Assembly (NCBI GenBank): GCA_040510195.1
Contig: JBEVJK010000115.1
Span: 1-64,000, forward strand
DNA from: JBEVJK01 sp040510195
GTDB taxonomy: Bacteria > Pseudomonadota > Alphaproteobacteria > Rhizobiales > Rhizobiaceae
Direction of reading: 5' to 3'
Length of the DNA: 64,000 nt
Below the pieces are notes generated by a model. It saw only the letters and a program-made list of their open reading frames with translations, was not told the DNA's origin and did no database searches. Shown in pieces: positions 35,808 through 43,542 of this stretch; position 1 is the stretch's first letter; each line of letters starts with the position of its first letter. The translations under genes and the position numbers were made by a program.

Positions 35808-36101
35808 TCAGTCCTTCTTCCGGTCGGCGTGGCCGAGGCTGCGCCCCGGATCGACCACGTCGCGCACCCGCTGCTTGAGCGCGGCGGCGTCGGGAAAGCC
35901 GCCGTCGCGCTTGCGGTCCCACACCGTCTCGCCGTCGCAGGCAATGGTGAAGACGCCGCCGGTGCCCGGCACGAGCGTTACCTCGCCAAGCTCGGTCCCG
36001 AAGGTCGACAAGAGCTCCTGGGCCATCCAGGCGGCGCGCAGCAACCAATGGCACTGGGTGCAATAGGTGATGCGGATCGACGGCTTTCCGGCCTCGTCCA
36101 T
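35808..36101 (-). CDS. SelT/SelW/SelH (Rdx) family redox protein
   Basis: 97-residue thioredoxin-like protein. The redox motif CTQC is at Cys14-Cys17 after an IRITY strand, and the family segment GTGGVFTIACDGETVWDRKRDGGFPD follows, shown here in parts only. In eukaryotic SelW the first or second cysteine is selenocysteine; here both are Cys. The role of bacterial members is not established. It lies 6 bases downstream of the yebC-type gene on the same strand, so the two are probably cotranscribed. Confidence 0.88.
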   Translation of the reverse strand: MDEAGKPSIRITYCTQCHWLLRAAWMAQELLSTFGTELGEVTLVPGTGGVFTIACDGETVWDRKRDGGFPDAAALKQRVRDVVDPGRSLGHADRKKD

Positions 36102-36107
36102 GGCGGC

Positions 36108-36857
36108 TCAGGCGGCGCTCAGCTTCGCCATCGTCTCGTCGTCGACCTCGAAATTGGCGTAGACGGTCTGCACGTCGTCGTCATCCTCGAGGGTGGCGAC
36201 CAGCTTCATCAGCGACTGCGCGCGCTCCTCGTCGACCGGGACATTCGTCTGCGGGCGCCAGATGACCTTGACGGACTCCGCCTCGCCGAGCGCCGATTCG
36301 AGCGCCTTGGAGACCTCGCCGATCGACTCGAAGGCGCAGGTGATGACATGGCTCTCCTCGTCCGAATCGACGTCGTCGGCGCCGGCCTCGATCGCCGCAT
36401 CCATCACCGTGTCCGCGCTGCCGGCCTTTGCCGGGTAGAGGATCTCGCCGACCCTGTCCCACAGGAAGGACACCGAGCCCGTCTCGCCCATCGCTCCGCC
36501 GGCCTTCGTGAAGGCCGCCCTGACGTTGGACGCCGTACGGTTGCGGTTGTCGGTCAGCGCCTCGACGATCACCGCCACGCCACCCGGCCCGTAGCCTTCG
36601 TAACGCACCTCCTCGTAATTCTCGGCATCGCCGCCCGTCGCCTTGTTGATGGCGCGCTGGATGTTGTCCTTCGGCATCGACTCGGCCCTGGCGTTCTGCA
36701 CCGCCAGCCTCAGCCGCGGATTCATTGCCGGATCGGGCATGCCTTGCTTGGCGGCCACGGTGATCTCGCGCGCCAGCTTGGAGAAGACCTTGGAGCGCAC
36801 CGCGTCCTGGCGGCCCTTGCGGTGCATGATGTTCTTGAACTGAGAATGGCCGGCCAT
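36108..36857 (-). CDS. YebC/PmpR family transcription or translation factor
   Basis: 249-residue protein with the invariant start MAGHSQFKNIMHRKGRQD, the YEGYGPGGVAV block near 85-95 and the acidic C-terminal LEDDDDVQ segment. YebC-family proteins were long treated as DNA-binding regulators; recent work assigns some to relieving ribosome stalling. The start at MAGHS is fixed by family conservation; a longer frame to 36923 has no homology. Confidence 0.95.
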   Translation of the reverse strand: MAGHSQFKNIMHRKGRQDAVRSKVFSKLAREITVAAKQGMPDPAMNPRLRLAVQNARAESMPKDNIQRAINKATGGDAENYEEVRYEGYGPGGVAVIVEALTDNRNRTASNVRAAFTKAGGAMGETGSVSFLWDRVGEILYPAKAGSADTVMDAAIEAGADDVDSDEESHVITCAFESIGEVSKALESALGEAESVKVIWRPQTNVPVDEERAQSLMKLVATLEDDDDVQTVYANFEVDDETMAKLSAA

Positions 36858-37020
36858 GGCACCCCTTCGCGCGAAAGATCCTGCTGTCCAGAATGGCGGG
36901 CTATATAGATAAATCGCCGGCAAACGTCCAGCCGGACGGGGCGCTCGCGAAAACGTGACCCCTCGGGCGCCGGCGCCGCCGCCATACTTCGCATTGCAAC
37001 TCCACGCCGGAGGAATGTCG

Positions 37021-37833
37021 ATGCGTGCCGCCTTCCGCCTCGTTCTTGCCGCCGCCGCCCTGCTCCTGGCGGGAGGCGCCGCGCTTGCCCAGGACGATCC
37101 GGTGGCGAGCCGCTGCCTGGCGGTCGCCGAGAGCCTGCCCGACGTGACCTACGTCGCCGCCGAGCCCGTCGCCACCACCGCGGAGGGCGACGAGGTCCGC
37201 ATCGCCTATGCCGGCCACTCGACCTACGTCATCGAGACGCCCGCCGGGGTGCGCATCGCCACCGATTACAGCGGCGTCTATGGCAGCGACCCGCTGCCGC
37301 GCGTCGTCACCATGAACAAGGCCCACCGCACGCACTACACCGAACTGCCCGACCCGGGCATCGAATATGTGCTGCGCGGCTGGAACCCGGCGGGTGGCCC
37401 GGCCCGGCACGCCTTGACGGTCGACGATGTCTATATCCGCAACGTGCCGACCGACATCCGCCATTTCGGCCAGATGGAGCGCGACGGCAATTCCATCTTC
37501 ATCTTCGAGGTCGCCGGCCTTTGCATCGGCCATCTCGGTCATCTGCATCATCATCTGGAGGATGCGCACTACGCCTCCATCGGCCGGCTGGACGTCGTCA
37601 TGGTGCCGATCGACGGCGGCATGACGCTGTCGCTGCCCGCCATGTCGGAGATTGCGTCGCGCCTGCGGTCCTCGATCGTCCTGCCGATGCACCGGCACGC
37701 CACGCAGATCGGCGAGTTCACCGGCCAGATGGGCGATGCCTTCGCGGTCGAGTTTCGCGAGGGCCGGTCGATGACGGTGTCGCTGAAGACGCTGCCGTCC
37801 CGCCCGACCATCGTCGTGCTCGACGGGGTCTGA
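37021..37833 (+). CDS. Exported metallo-beta-lactamase-fold protein, non-canonical motif
   Basis: 270 residues with a Sec signal peptide (MRAAFRLVLAAAAL, cleavage near ALA-Q). The start was chosen because GGAGG is 7 bases from this ATG; an ATG two codons earlier is too close to it. The fold follows UlaG-like hydrolases: YAGHSTYVIETPAG, then ATDYSG, a central histidine-rich GHLGHLHHHL, then PIDGG and LPMHRH. The classical HxHxDH metal motif is replaced by NKAHRTHY, so metal binding and substrate are uncertain. It stands alone between the yebC-type gene and terC. Confidence 0.75.
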   Translation: MRAAFRLVLAAAALLLAGGAALAQDDPVASRCLAVAESLPDVTYVAAEPVATTAEGDEVRIAYAGHSTYVIETPAGVRIATDYSGVYGSDPLPRVVTMNKAHRTHYTELPDPGIEYVLRGWNPAGGPARHALTVDDVYIRNVPTDIRHFGQMERDGNSIFIFEVAGLCIGHLGHLHHHLEDAHYASIGRLDVVMVPIDGGMTLSLPAMSEIASRLRSSIVLPMHRHATQIGEFTGQMGDAFAVEFREGRSMTVSLKTLPSRPTIVVLDGV

Positions 37834-37844
37834 GCCTCACCCGG

Positions 37845-38612
37845 TCAGTGGACGTCGCTGCCCTGTCCCCGCGCCACCTTGCGCCGGCGGGCCAGCATGT
37901 TCAGCCCCTCGACCAGCGCAGAGAAGCCCATCGCCGCGTAGATATAGCCCTTGGGCACGTGGTAGCCCATGCCGTCGGCGATCAGCGTCATGCCGATCAT
38001 CAGCAGGAAGCCCAGCGCCAGCATGACGATGGTCGGGTTCCTCTCGATGAAGTTGGCGAGCGGATTGGCCGCCAGCATCATCGCACTGACGGCGACGATG
38101 ACGGCGATGTACATGATGGCGATCTCATCCGTCATGCCGACGGCCGTGATGATGGAATCGATCGAGAAGACCAGGTCGAGCAGCAGGATCTGGAAGATCG
38201 CCGCGCCCAGCGTGAGCTGCGCCGCCTGGCCGACCAGCGTGTCCTTGTGATCCTCCGGGTCGACGGTGTGGTGGATCTCCTTGGTGGCCTTCCAGACCAG
38301 GAACAGGCCGCCGGCGATCAGGATCAGGTCGCGCCACGAGAAGCCGTGGCCAAACAGCGTGAAGATCGGCGTGGTGAGCTGGACGATGATGGAAATGGTG
38401 GCGAGCAGCGCCAGCCGCATGATCAGCGCCGCGCCGATGCCGAGCCTGCGGGCCCGCGATTGCTGCTCCTTGGGCAGTTTGTTGGTGAGGATCGAGATGA
38501 AGATCAGATTGTCGATGCCGAGCACCACCTCGAGCACGACGAGCGTCAGCAGCGCTACCCAGGCGGTGGGGTCAGAGACGAAGGAGAAATGGGGGGCCAG
38601 TACCTCGACCAT
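37845..38612 (-). CDS. TerC family integral membrane protein
   Basis: 255-residue polytopic protein with about seven membrane segments and the TerC signatures LEVVLGIDNLIFISI near residue 30 and LLDLVFSIDSIITAVGM near 145, each with a conserved Asp in the membrane. Family members are linked to metal-ion (manganese) homeostasis and, originally, tellurite resistance; no other ter genes are present, so metal export is the likelier role. It converges with the MBL-fold gene. Confidence 0.93.
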   Translation of the reverse strand: MVEVLAPHFSFVSDPTAWVALLTLVVLEVVLGIDNLIFISILTNKLPKEQQSRARRLGIGAALIMRLALLATISIIVQLTTPIFTLFGHGFSWRDLILIAGGLFLVWKATKEIHHTVDPEDHKDTLVGQAAQLTLGAAIFQILLLDLVFSIDSIITAVGMTDEIAIMYIAVIVAVSAMMLAANPLANFIERNPTIVMLALGFLLMIGMTLIADGMGYHVPKGYIYAAMGFSALVEGLNMLARRRKVARGQGSDVH

Positions 38613-38681
38613 CGATCAGTTCACGCTCCTTGCCTCGTCAGGGAACGCCAGAGTTAGGTTGCCGCAGTGGAACCGTCAATG

Positions 38682-39506
38682 TCAGCGCCAGAAAGCGGGC
38701 ACCGTCTCCTCCAGCCGCGGCCCCAGTCTGAGCGGCGCGATCCGCTCGGCAAGGCCGGTTCGGTCGGAGATGTCGACACCCACGCCGCAGATTGTCGCAG
38801 GCCCTGCCGCCGCCTCGAACCGTCCCTTCGGCACCTTGGACAGGAAGCGGTTGAGCGGCTCCTCCTTGTCCATGCCGAGCGACGAATCATAGTCGCCGCA
38901 CATGCCGGCGTCGGTGATGTAGGCGGTGCCGCCGTTGAGGATCTGGTGATCGGCCGTCGGCTGGTGGGTGTGGGTCCCCACCACCAGGCTGGCTCGCCCG
39001 TCGACGAAATGCGCGAAGCACACCTTCTCGCTGGTCGCCTCGGCGTGGAAGTCGATGACCGCCGCGTCGGCCTGCTCGCCGAGCGGACAGGCCGCCAGCT
39101 CTCGCTCGCCCGCCTGGAACGGGTCGTCGAGCTCCGGATGCATGAAGACGCGGCCCATGATGTTGGCGACCAGCACGCGGGCGCCGTTGCGCGCCAGGTA
39201 GACGCCGGCGCCGCGCCCCGGCGTGCCGGCCGGAAAGTTCGCCGGCCTCAGGAAGCGCGGCTCCCGCGGCGCGAAATCCAGCGCCTCGCGCTGGTCCCAC
39301 ACATGGTTGCCCGTGGTCACCACGTCGGCGCCGGCGGCGAGCGTCTCGCGCAGGATCTCTTCCGTGATGCCGAAGCCGCCCGCCGCGTTCTCGCCGTTGA
39401 CGATGGCGAAGTCGAGCTTGAGCTCGGCAATCAGCCCCGGCAACCGTTCCCACACTGCCGTCCGCCCGGTCCTGCCCACCATGTCGCCCAGGAAAAGAAG
39501 TCGCAT
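38682..39506 (-). CDS. YmdB-type metallophosphoesterase
   Basis: 274-residue di-metal phosphoesterase of the TIGR00282 family; Bacillus YmdB is a 2',3'-cyclic nucleotide phosphodiesterase. Metal and catalytic motifs are FLGDMVGRTGR (1st block), VNGENAAGGFGI, TTGNHVWD, DFHAEATSEK and GTHTHQPTADHQIL. Length matches the family. It is 83 bases downstream of the 5-FCL gene on the same strand; this pairing is common in alphaproteobacteria. Confidence 0.92.
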   Translation of the reverse strand: MRLLFLGDMVGRTGRTAVWERLPGLIAELKLDFAIVNGENAAGGFGITEEILRETLAAGADVVTTGNHVWDQREALDFAPREPRFLRPANFPAGTPGRGAGVYLARNGARVLVANIMGRVFMHPELDDPFQAGERELAACPLGEQADAAVIDFHAEATSEKVCFAHFVDGRASLVVGTHTHQPTADHQILNGGTAYITDAGMCGDYDSSLGMDKEEPLNRFLSKVPKGRFEAAAGPATICGVGVDISDRTGLAERIAPLRLGPRLEETVPAFWR

Positions 39507-39589
39507 GCGCCGTTGCCTCTGAGGAGTGCCATGTTCCCCGGCGGCGGCAGCCCGGTCAAGCCGGCCATCCGGCGCCGCGCGATGCGCCG

Positions 39590-40207
39590 CTAGCCGTCCA
39601 GCGGAAAGCGGTCGAGGCCGCGCTCCGACAGCAGCTCCGGCAGCAGGACGTCGTGCGGCTCGTCCGGCACCTCCTCGACCTGCTGGCAGCCGAACGCGAC
39701 GCCGATCAGCCGCGGCGCCCGCCCCTTCTCCTGCAGCCGGGAGATCGCCCGGTCGTAATAGCCGGCGCCGTAGCCGATGCGGTGGCCGCGCGCGTCGAAG
39801 GCGGCGAGCGGCACCAGCATGATGTCGGGGTCGAGCATGGCCGCCTCCTCGCCGGGGCCGGCGGTGCCGAACCCCATCTCCACCAGCGCCGCGCCGCGCA
39901 CCAGCTCGCGGAACACGATCGTCGCCTTGTCGAGGATGGCCGGCAGGCAGAGACGGGCGCCCTTTTCGCGCAGCGCGAACATCAGCGGCCTGACGTCGAC
40001 CTCCGAGCGCAGCGGCCAGAAGCCCGAGATCACCTGGCCGGGCACGAAGTCGATTTCCCGCTCGGCCGTCTCGGCCATCTCCAGCGCGGCCTCGACCCGC
40101 CAGAACGGGTCGAGCGCGTCGCGGCGGGCGAGCGCTTGCTGGCGAAGCTGGCGTTTGAGCGTGCGGTGATCGGCCATGCTGACGGGCTGAGGAAGGGTGC
40201 GATCCAT
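39590..40207 (-). CDS. 5-formyltetrahydrofolate cyclo-ligase
   Basis: 205-residue enzyme (5-FCL, YgfA-like) converting 5-formyl-THF to 5,10-methenyl-THF with ATP. Key segments are KRQLRQQALARRDAL at the N-terminus, FWPLRSEVD, and the ATP-binding RIGYGAGYYDR. Two ATGs are plausible (40207 and 40177), neither with a good SD. The gene sits directly downstream of the 6S RNA gene, the classic ssrS-ygfA arrangement, so it may be expressed by read-through from the 6S promoter. Confidence 0.92.
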   Translation of the reverse strand: MDRTLPQPVSMADHRTLKRQLRQQALARRDALDPFWRVEAALEMAETAEREIDFVPGQVISGFWPLRSEVDVRPLMFALREKGARLCLPAILDKATIVFRELVRGAALVEMGFGTAGPGEEAAMLDPDIMLVPLAAFDARGHRIGYGAGYYDRAISRLQEKGRAPRLIGVAFGCQQVEEVPDEPHDVLLPELLSERGLDRFPLDG

Positions 40208-40211
40208 GACG

Positions 40212-40352
40212 ACCGGTGGAGAAGTCGATCCCGGGAACCTACAAAGTAGGTGGGCGCCGTATGAAGAAGCCCACGGGCCTCCCCAGGAACAGCTCCCTCG
40301 AGATCGATAAGGCCCCGGGGATATGTCTCTCCTGCCGGGAAGCACAGACCGC
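40212..40352 (-). ncRNA. ssrS: 6S RNA
   Basis: Regulatory RNA that binds sigma-70 RNA polymerase holoenzyme. The minus strand shows the family layout: a 5' arm with CTTCCCGG, a purine-rich central bubble region, a strong internal stem around GTGGGC/GCCCAC with the TTCTTCATACG loop, and a 3' arm ending GTAGGTTCCCGGGATCGAC that pairs with the 5' arm. A -10-like TATATT lies at 40359-40364, about 7 bases before the proposed 5' end. Its position just upstream of the 5-FCL gene is diagnostic. The ends are estimated to within about 10 bases. Confidence 0.85.
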
Positions 40353-40410
40353 AAACCGAATATAGGGTGCCGCCTGCCGTCTGGCCAGCGCTTTCGCCGA
40401 GGCGCGGACC

Positions 40411-40929
40411 TCAGGCCGCGAGATGGCCGAACGCGGCGATGACCTTGTCGTAGATGCCGCGCTTGAACGGCACGATCAGCCCGGGCAGGTCGCCCATCGG
40501 CTTCCACGACCAGCGGTCGAACTCCGCCTTGTGACCTTCAGGCGGCGGGTTGACGCGGATCTCCCGCTCGTCGCCGTGGAAGCGGAAGGCAAACCACTTT
40601 TGCGTCTGACCCCGGTAGCGCCCCTTCCACACCGTTCCCACGAGCTCGGGAGGCAGATCGTAGTCGATCCATCCGGGCGCTTCGGCAAGCAGCTTCAGAC
40701 TCTCCATGCCGGTCTCCTCGTAGAGCTCGCGCTTCGCGGTTGCGATCGGCTCCTCCCCTTCGTCGATCCCACCCTGCGGCATCTGCCAAAGCTGCTCCGA
40801 GCCGGCCGTCTCGTTGCCGGGCTTGGCGATGCGGTGCCCCACCCACACCAGTCCGGCGCCGTTCAGCACCATCATGCCTACGCAGGGGCGGTAGGGCAGC
40901 GAGCGGGGGTCGGCGTGCTTCTTGGCCAT
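40411..40929 (-). CDS. rppH: RNA pyrophosphohydrolase RppH (Nudix)
   Basis: 172-residue Nudix hydrolase that removes pyrophosphate from the 5' end of mRNAs, starting RNase E-dependent decay. The Nudix box is complete: GGIDEGEE, then AKRELYEETGM. It begins with PYRPCVGMMVLN, and QMPQGG precedes the box as in RppH. The start is 3 bases after the stop of the divergent-deacetylase gene upstream, so it ends the obgE-yibQ-rppH gene series. Confidence 0.95.
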   Translation of the reverse strand: MAKKHADPRSLPYRPCVGMMVLNGAGLVWVGHRIAKPGNETAGSEQLWQMPQGGIDEGEEPIATAKRELYEETGMESLKLLAEAPGWIDYDLPPELVGTVWKGRYRGQTQKWFAFRFHGDEREIRVNPPPEGHKAEFDRWSWKPMGDLPGLIVPFKRGIYDKVIAAFGHLAA

Positions 40930-40932
40930 CGC

Positions 40933-42102
40933 TCAGCCGCGTTCCGGATCGTTGGCCAGCGCCGAGACGGGCACGATCTCGACGCCGCGCTTCTTGGCCT
41001 CGTTGACCCAGCCTGTCACCGCGTCGATGGTGACGTCGAAGGCCGAGCCGGTGCCCAGCGCGAAGCCCTTGGCGCGCGCCGTCCGCTCCAGTTCGTCCAG
41101 CTTCTTCAGGATCTCGCCGCGCTCGCGCACGCCGTCGATGGCGGTGTCCGCCGCGGCGAAGGGCACGCCGTTCTTCAGCGCCTGCGCCTCCGCCTGGCTG
41201 CGCCCCGAGCTCCCGTCGTCGAGATAGAGCAGCCCGCGCTTGCCGAGGTCGCTCATCACCGGCGCCAGCGCCTCGGCATCGCCGGAGAAGCGGGCACCCA
41301 TGTAGTTCATCACGCCCGTGTAGTTGGTGGTCCGCGACAGCACCCAGTGCAGCCGGTCGATATTCTCCTCCGGGCTTGCCTCGACCGTCAGCGTGTTGCG
41401 GCCGGGATCGACGGTGGGATAGTCGAACGGCTCGAGCGGCAGCTGCAGCACGATCTCGTGACCCTTCCGCCGCGCTTCCTGCATCCAGCGGGTGATGCTG
41501 TTGCCCTGCGGCGCAAAGCCGAGCGTCACCTCGGCCGGCAGCTTGCGGATGGCGTCCTGGGTGCCCGTCTGCGACACGGCGAGCCCGCCGATCACCAGGG
41601 CGACGCGGGCGCCTCGGGCGCCCGACCAGGGCCGCGCGTAGACGTCGAAGGGCCGCCGGCCGTCGGCCGCACGCACCGGCAGCAATCCGTCCGGCCCGTC
41701 CTCGACCAGCGCCCGGTCCGGCAAATGCGCGACGCGCAGGTTCTGGCCGACCGCCGCCGGGTCGTGGATCACCAGCACGGAGTTGCCCGCGCCTTCGCCG
41801 CCCGAACCGAGGTGGACGATCGACGCGCTGTCCTTGGCTTGCGGCGCAACGGCGGCAGCCTTGGGCGTTTGGGGGTCGGCCTTGGGCTTGGCGGCGGCCG
41901 GCGCCTCGGCCACCGCGGGCGGCGGCCGCTCGAACGGGCGGTCCCGAAGCGCGATCGCCGCCGACGCCCCGATCAGCGCCAGCAGAGCGAATGCCGTGCC
42001 GGCGGACTTGCGGCTCGGCCATCGCGGAAGGCGGCGTCTTGGGCGCCCGGCAGTGTCGGTGAGGCCCAGCGGCCGGTCGATGTCCTTCAGCGGTAGCGTC
42101 AC
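40933..42102 (-). CDS. YibQ-type divergent polysaccharide deacetylase
   Basis: Protein of about 389 residues with one N-terminal membrane segment (about 35-55), a Pro/Ala linker, and a C-terminal divergent polysaccharide deacetylase barrel (about 165-385). The barrel has VALVIGGLAVSQTGT, EIVLQLPLEPFDYP and TTNYTGVMNYMGARF. It is probably periplasmic and linked to peptidoglycan remodelling, since it always accompanies envC-ctpA. I placed the start at a GTG with GAGG 8 bases upstream; an ATG at 42171 would add 23 residues. It lies 114 bases after ctpA. Confidence 0.87.
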   Translation of the reverse strand: MTLPLKDIDRPLGLTDTAGRPRRRLPRWPSRKSAGTAFALLALIGASAAIALRDRPFERPPPAVAEAPAAAKPKADPQTPKAAAVAPQAKDSASIVHLGSGGEGAGNSVLVIHDPAAVGQNLRVAHLPDRALVEDGPDGLLPVRAADGRRPFDVYARPWSGARGARVALVIGGLAVSQTGTQDAIRKLPAEVTLGFAPQGNSITRWMQEARRKGHEIVLQLPLEPFDYPTVDPGRNTLTVEASPEENIDRLHWVLSRTTNYTGVMNYMGARFSGDAEALAPVMSDLGKRGLLYLDDGSSGRSQAEAQALKNGVPFAAADTAIDGVRERGEILKKLDELERTARAKGFALGTGSAFDVTIDAVTGWVNEAKKRGVEIVPVSALANDPERG

Positions 42103-42216
42103 GCCCGCATCCTCATTGCGGGTGCCTCTGGCAGCGCCGCGGACCGGGAGACCCGGTCCGGCGGTTCGCACTGCCTACGCTGCGGCGGGAGCCCGTTCCC
42201 CGGCCGCCAAGAACGC

Positions 42217-43542
42217 TTACTGGTTGAGGACGGCCTTCTGCGGGTTGGGCGGGAAGGCCGGGTCGGTCTTGGTGCCGCGCAACAGCTCGTAGGCACGGTT
42301 CAGCTGGATGTCGTCCTTCGGGTCCGGCGGCACGTAGGCGGCGGAGCCCGACCCTTCGTCGCTCTCCTCGGCGCCCTTGATGTGGCCCTTGAGGTCCGAC
42401 TCGCCGCGCGTGATGTCGCGGCCCTGCAGGTCCTCCGGCAGCGGCTGGTCCACCTTGATGTCCGGCGTGATGCCCTTGCCCTGGATCGATTTGCCGGCCG
42501 GCGTGTAGTAGAGCGCCGTCGTCAACCGAAGCGCGCCGTTCTCGGCCAGCGGGATGATCGTCTGCACCGAACCCTTGCCGAAGGACTGAGTGCCGACCAC
42601 GGTTGCCCGGCGATGGTCCTGCAGCGCGCCCGCCACGATTTCCGAGGCACTCGCCGAACCGCCATTGACGAGCACGATCAACGGCTTGCCGTCGACCAGG
42701 TCGCCCGAGCGGGCGTCGAAGCGCGAGATGTCTTTGGGGTCACGGCCGCGCGTCGAGACGATCTCGCCGCGGTCGAGGAAGGCGTCGGAAACGCTGACCG
42801 CCTGGTCGAGCAGGCCGCCCGGGTTGAGCCGCAGGTCGAGCACATAGCCCTTGAGCTTGTCGGCGGGGACCTTCGCCTTGATGTCGTCGATGGCCGCCTG
42901 CAGGTCGTCGAAGGTCTTCTCGGTGAACGAGGTGATCTTCATGTAGCCGATGTCGTCCTCGACCCGGTACTTGACCGCCTTCACCTTGATGATGTCGCGC
43001 ACGATGGTGAGCTTGAGAGGCTTGTCGCTGCCCTCGCGCAGGATGGTGAGCTCGATCGGCGTGTTGACCAGGCCGCGCATCTTCTCGACCGCGTCGTTGA
43101 GGGTCAGGCCGCGCACTTCCTCGCCGTCGATCTCGGAGATGTAGTCGCCGGCACGCACCCCGGCCCGCGCCGCCGGCGTGTCGTCGATCGGCGTGATGAC
43201 CTTGACCAGCTCGTTCTCCATCGTGACCTCGATGCCGAGGCCGCCGAACTCGCCCTTGGTCTGCACCCGCATGTCCTTGGCGGCTTCCGGGTTCAGGTAG
43301 GACGAATGGGGGTCGAGCGAGGTCAGCATGCCGTTGATGGCGCTTTCGACCAGCGCCTTCTCGTCCGGCGGCGTCACATACTGCCCGCGCACCCGCTCGA
43401 AGATGTCGCCGAAGATCGCCAGCTGGCGATAGGTCTCGGAGCCCGCCGCATTTGCCGTCGAGCTCGGCGCGCCATAGACCAGGCTCATGGCAGAGGCGCC
43501 CATCAGCGCGCCGGCAGCAAGGAGCGACAGTTTACGAATCAT
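42217..43542 (-). CDS. ctpA: Carboxy-terminal processing protease CtpA (S41)
   Basis: 441-residue periplasmic serine protease that cleaves C-terminal tails, often of peptidoglycan hydrolases. The parts are an N-terminal signal/anchor (5-22), a helical cap, a PDZ domain (about 98-180) and the S41 catalytic domain. The expected catalytic pair is Ser298 in GGSASASEI and Lys323 in SFGKG, 25 residues apart as in characterised enzymes. The start overlaps the envC stop region by 11 bases; GGAAGGA precedes the ATG. Coupled expression with the EnvC-like activator fits a wall-hydrolase control unit. Confidence 0.95.
   Translation of the reverse strand: MIRKLSLLAAGALMGASAMSLVYGAPSSTANAAGSETYRQLAIFGDIFERVRGQYVTPPDEKALVESAINGMLTSLDPHSSYLNPEAAKDMRVQTKGEFGGLGIEVTMENELVKVITPIDDTPAARAGVRAGDYISEIDGEEVRGLTLNDAVEKMRGLVNTPIELTILREGSDKPLKLTIVRDIIKVKAVKYRVEDDIGYMKITSFTEKTFDDLQAAIDDIKAKVPADKLKGYVLDLRLNPGGLLDQAVSVSDAFLDRGEIVSTRGRDPKDISRFDARSGDLVDGKPLIVLVNGGSASASEIVAGALQDHRRATVVGTQSFGKGSVQTIIPLAENGALRLTTALYYTPAGKSIQGKGITPDIKVDQPLPEDLQGRDITRGESDLKGHIKGAEESDEGSGSAAYVPPDPKDDIQLNRAYELLRGTKTDPAFPPNPQKAVLNQ

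Noticed and set aside
35037..36908. 623-codon plus-strand frame covering the SelW-like and yebC-type genes
   Set aside because: It runs antisense to two convincing genes and overlaps the second unknown paralogue in another frame; it is a GC artefact.
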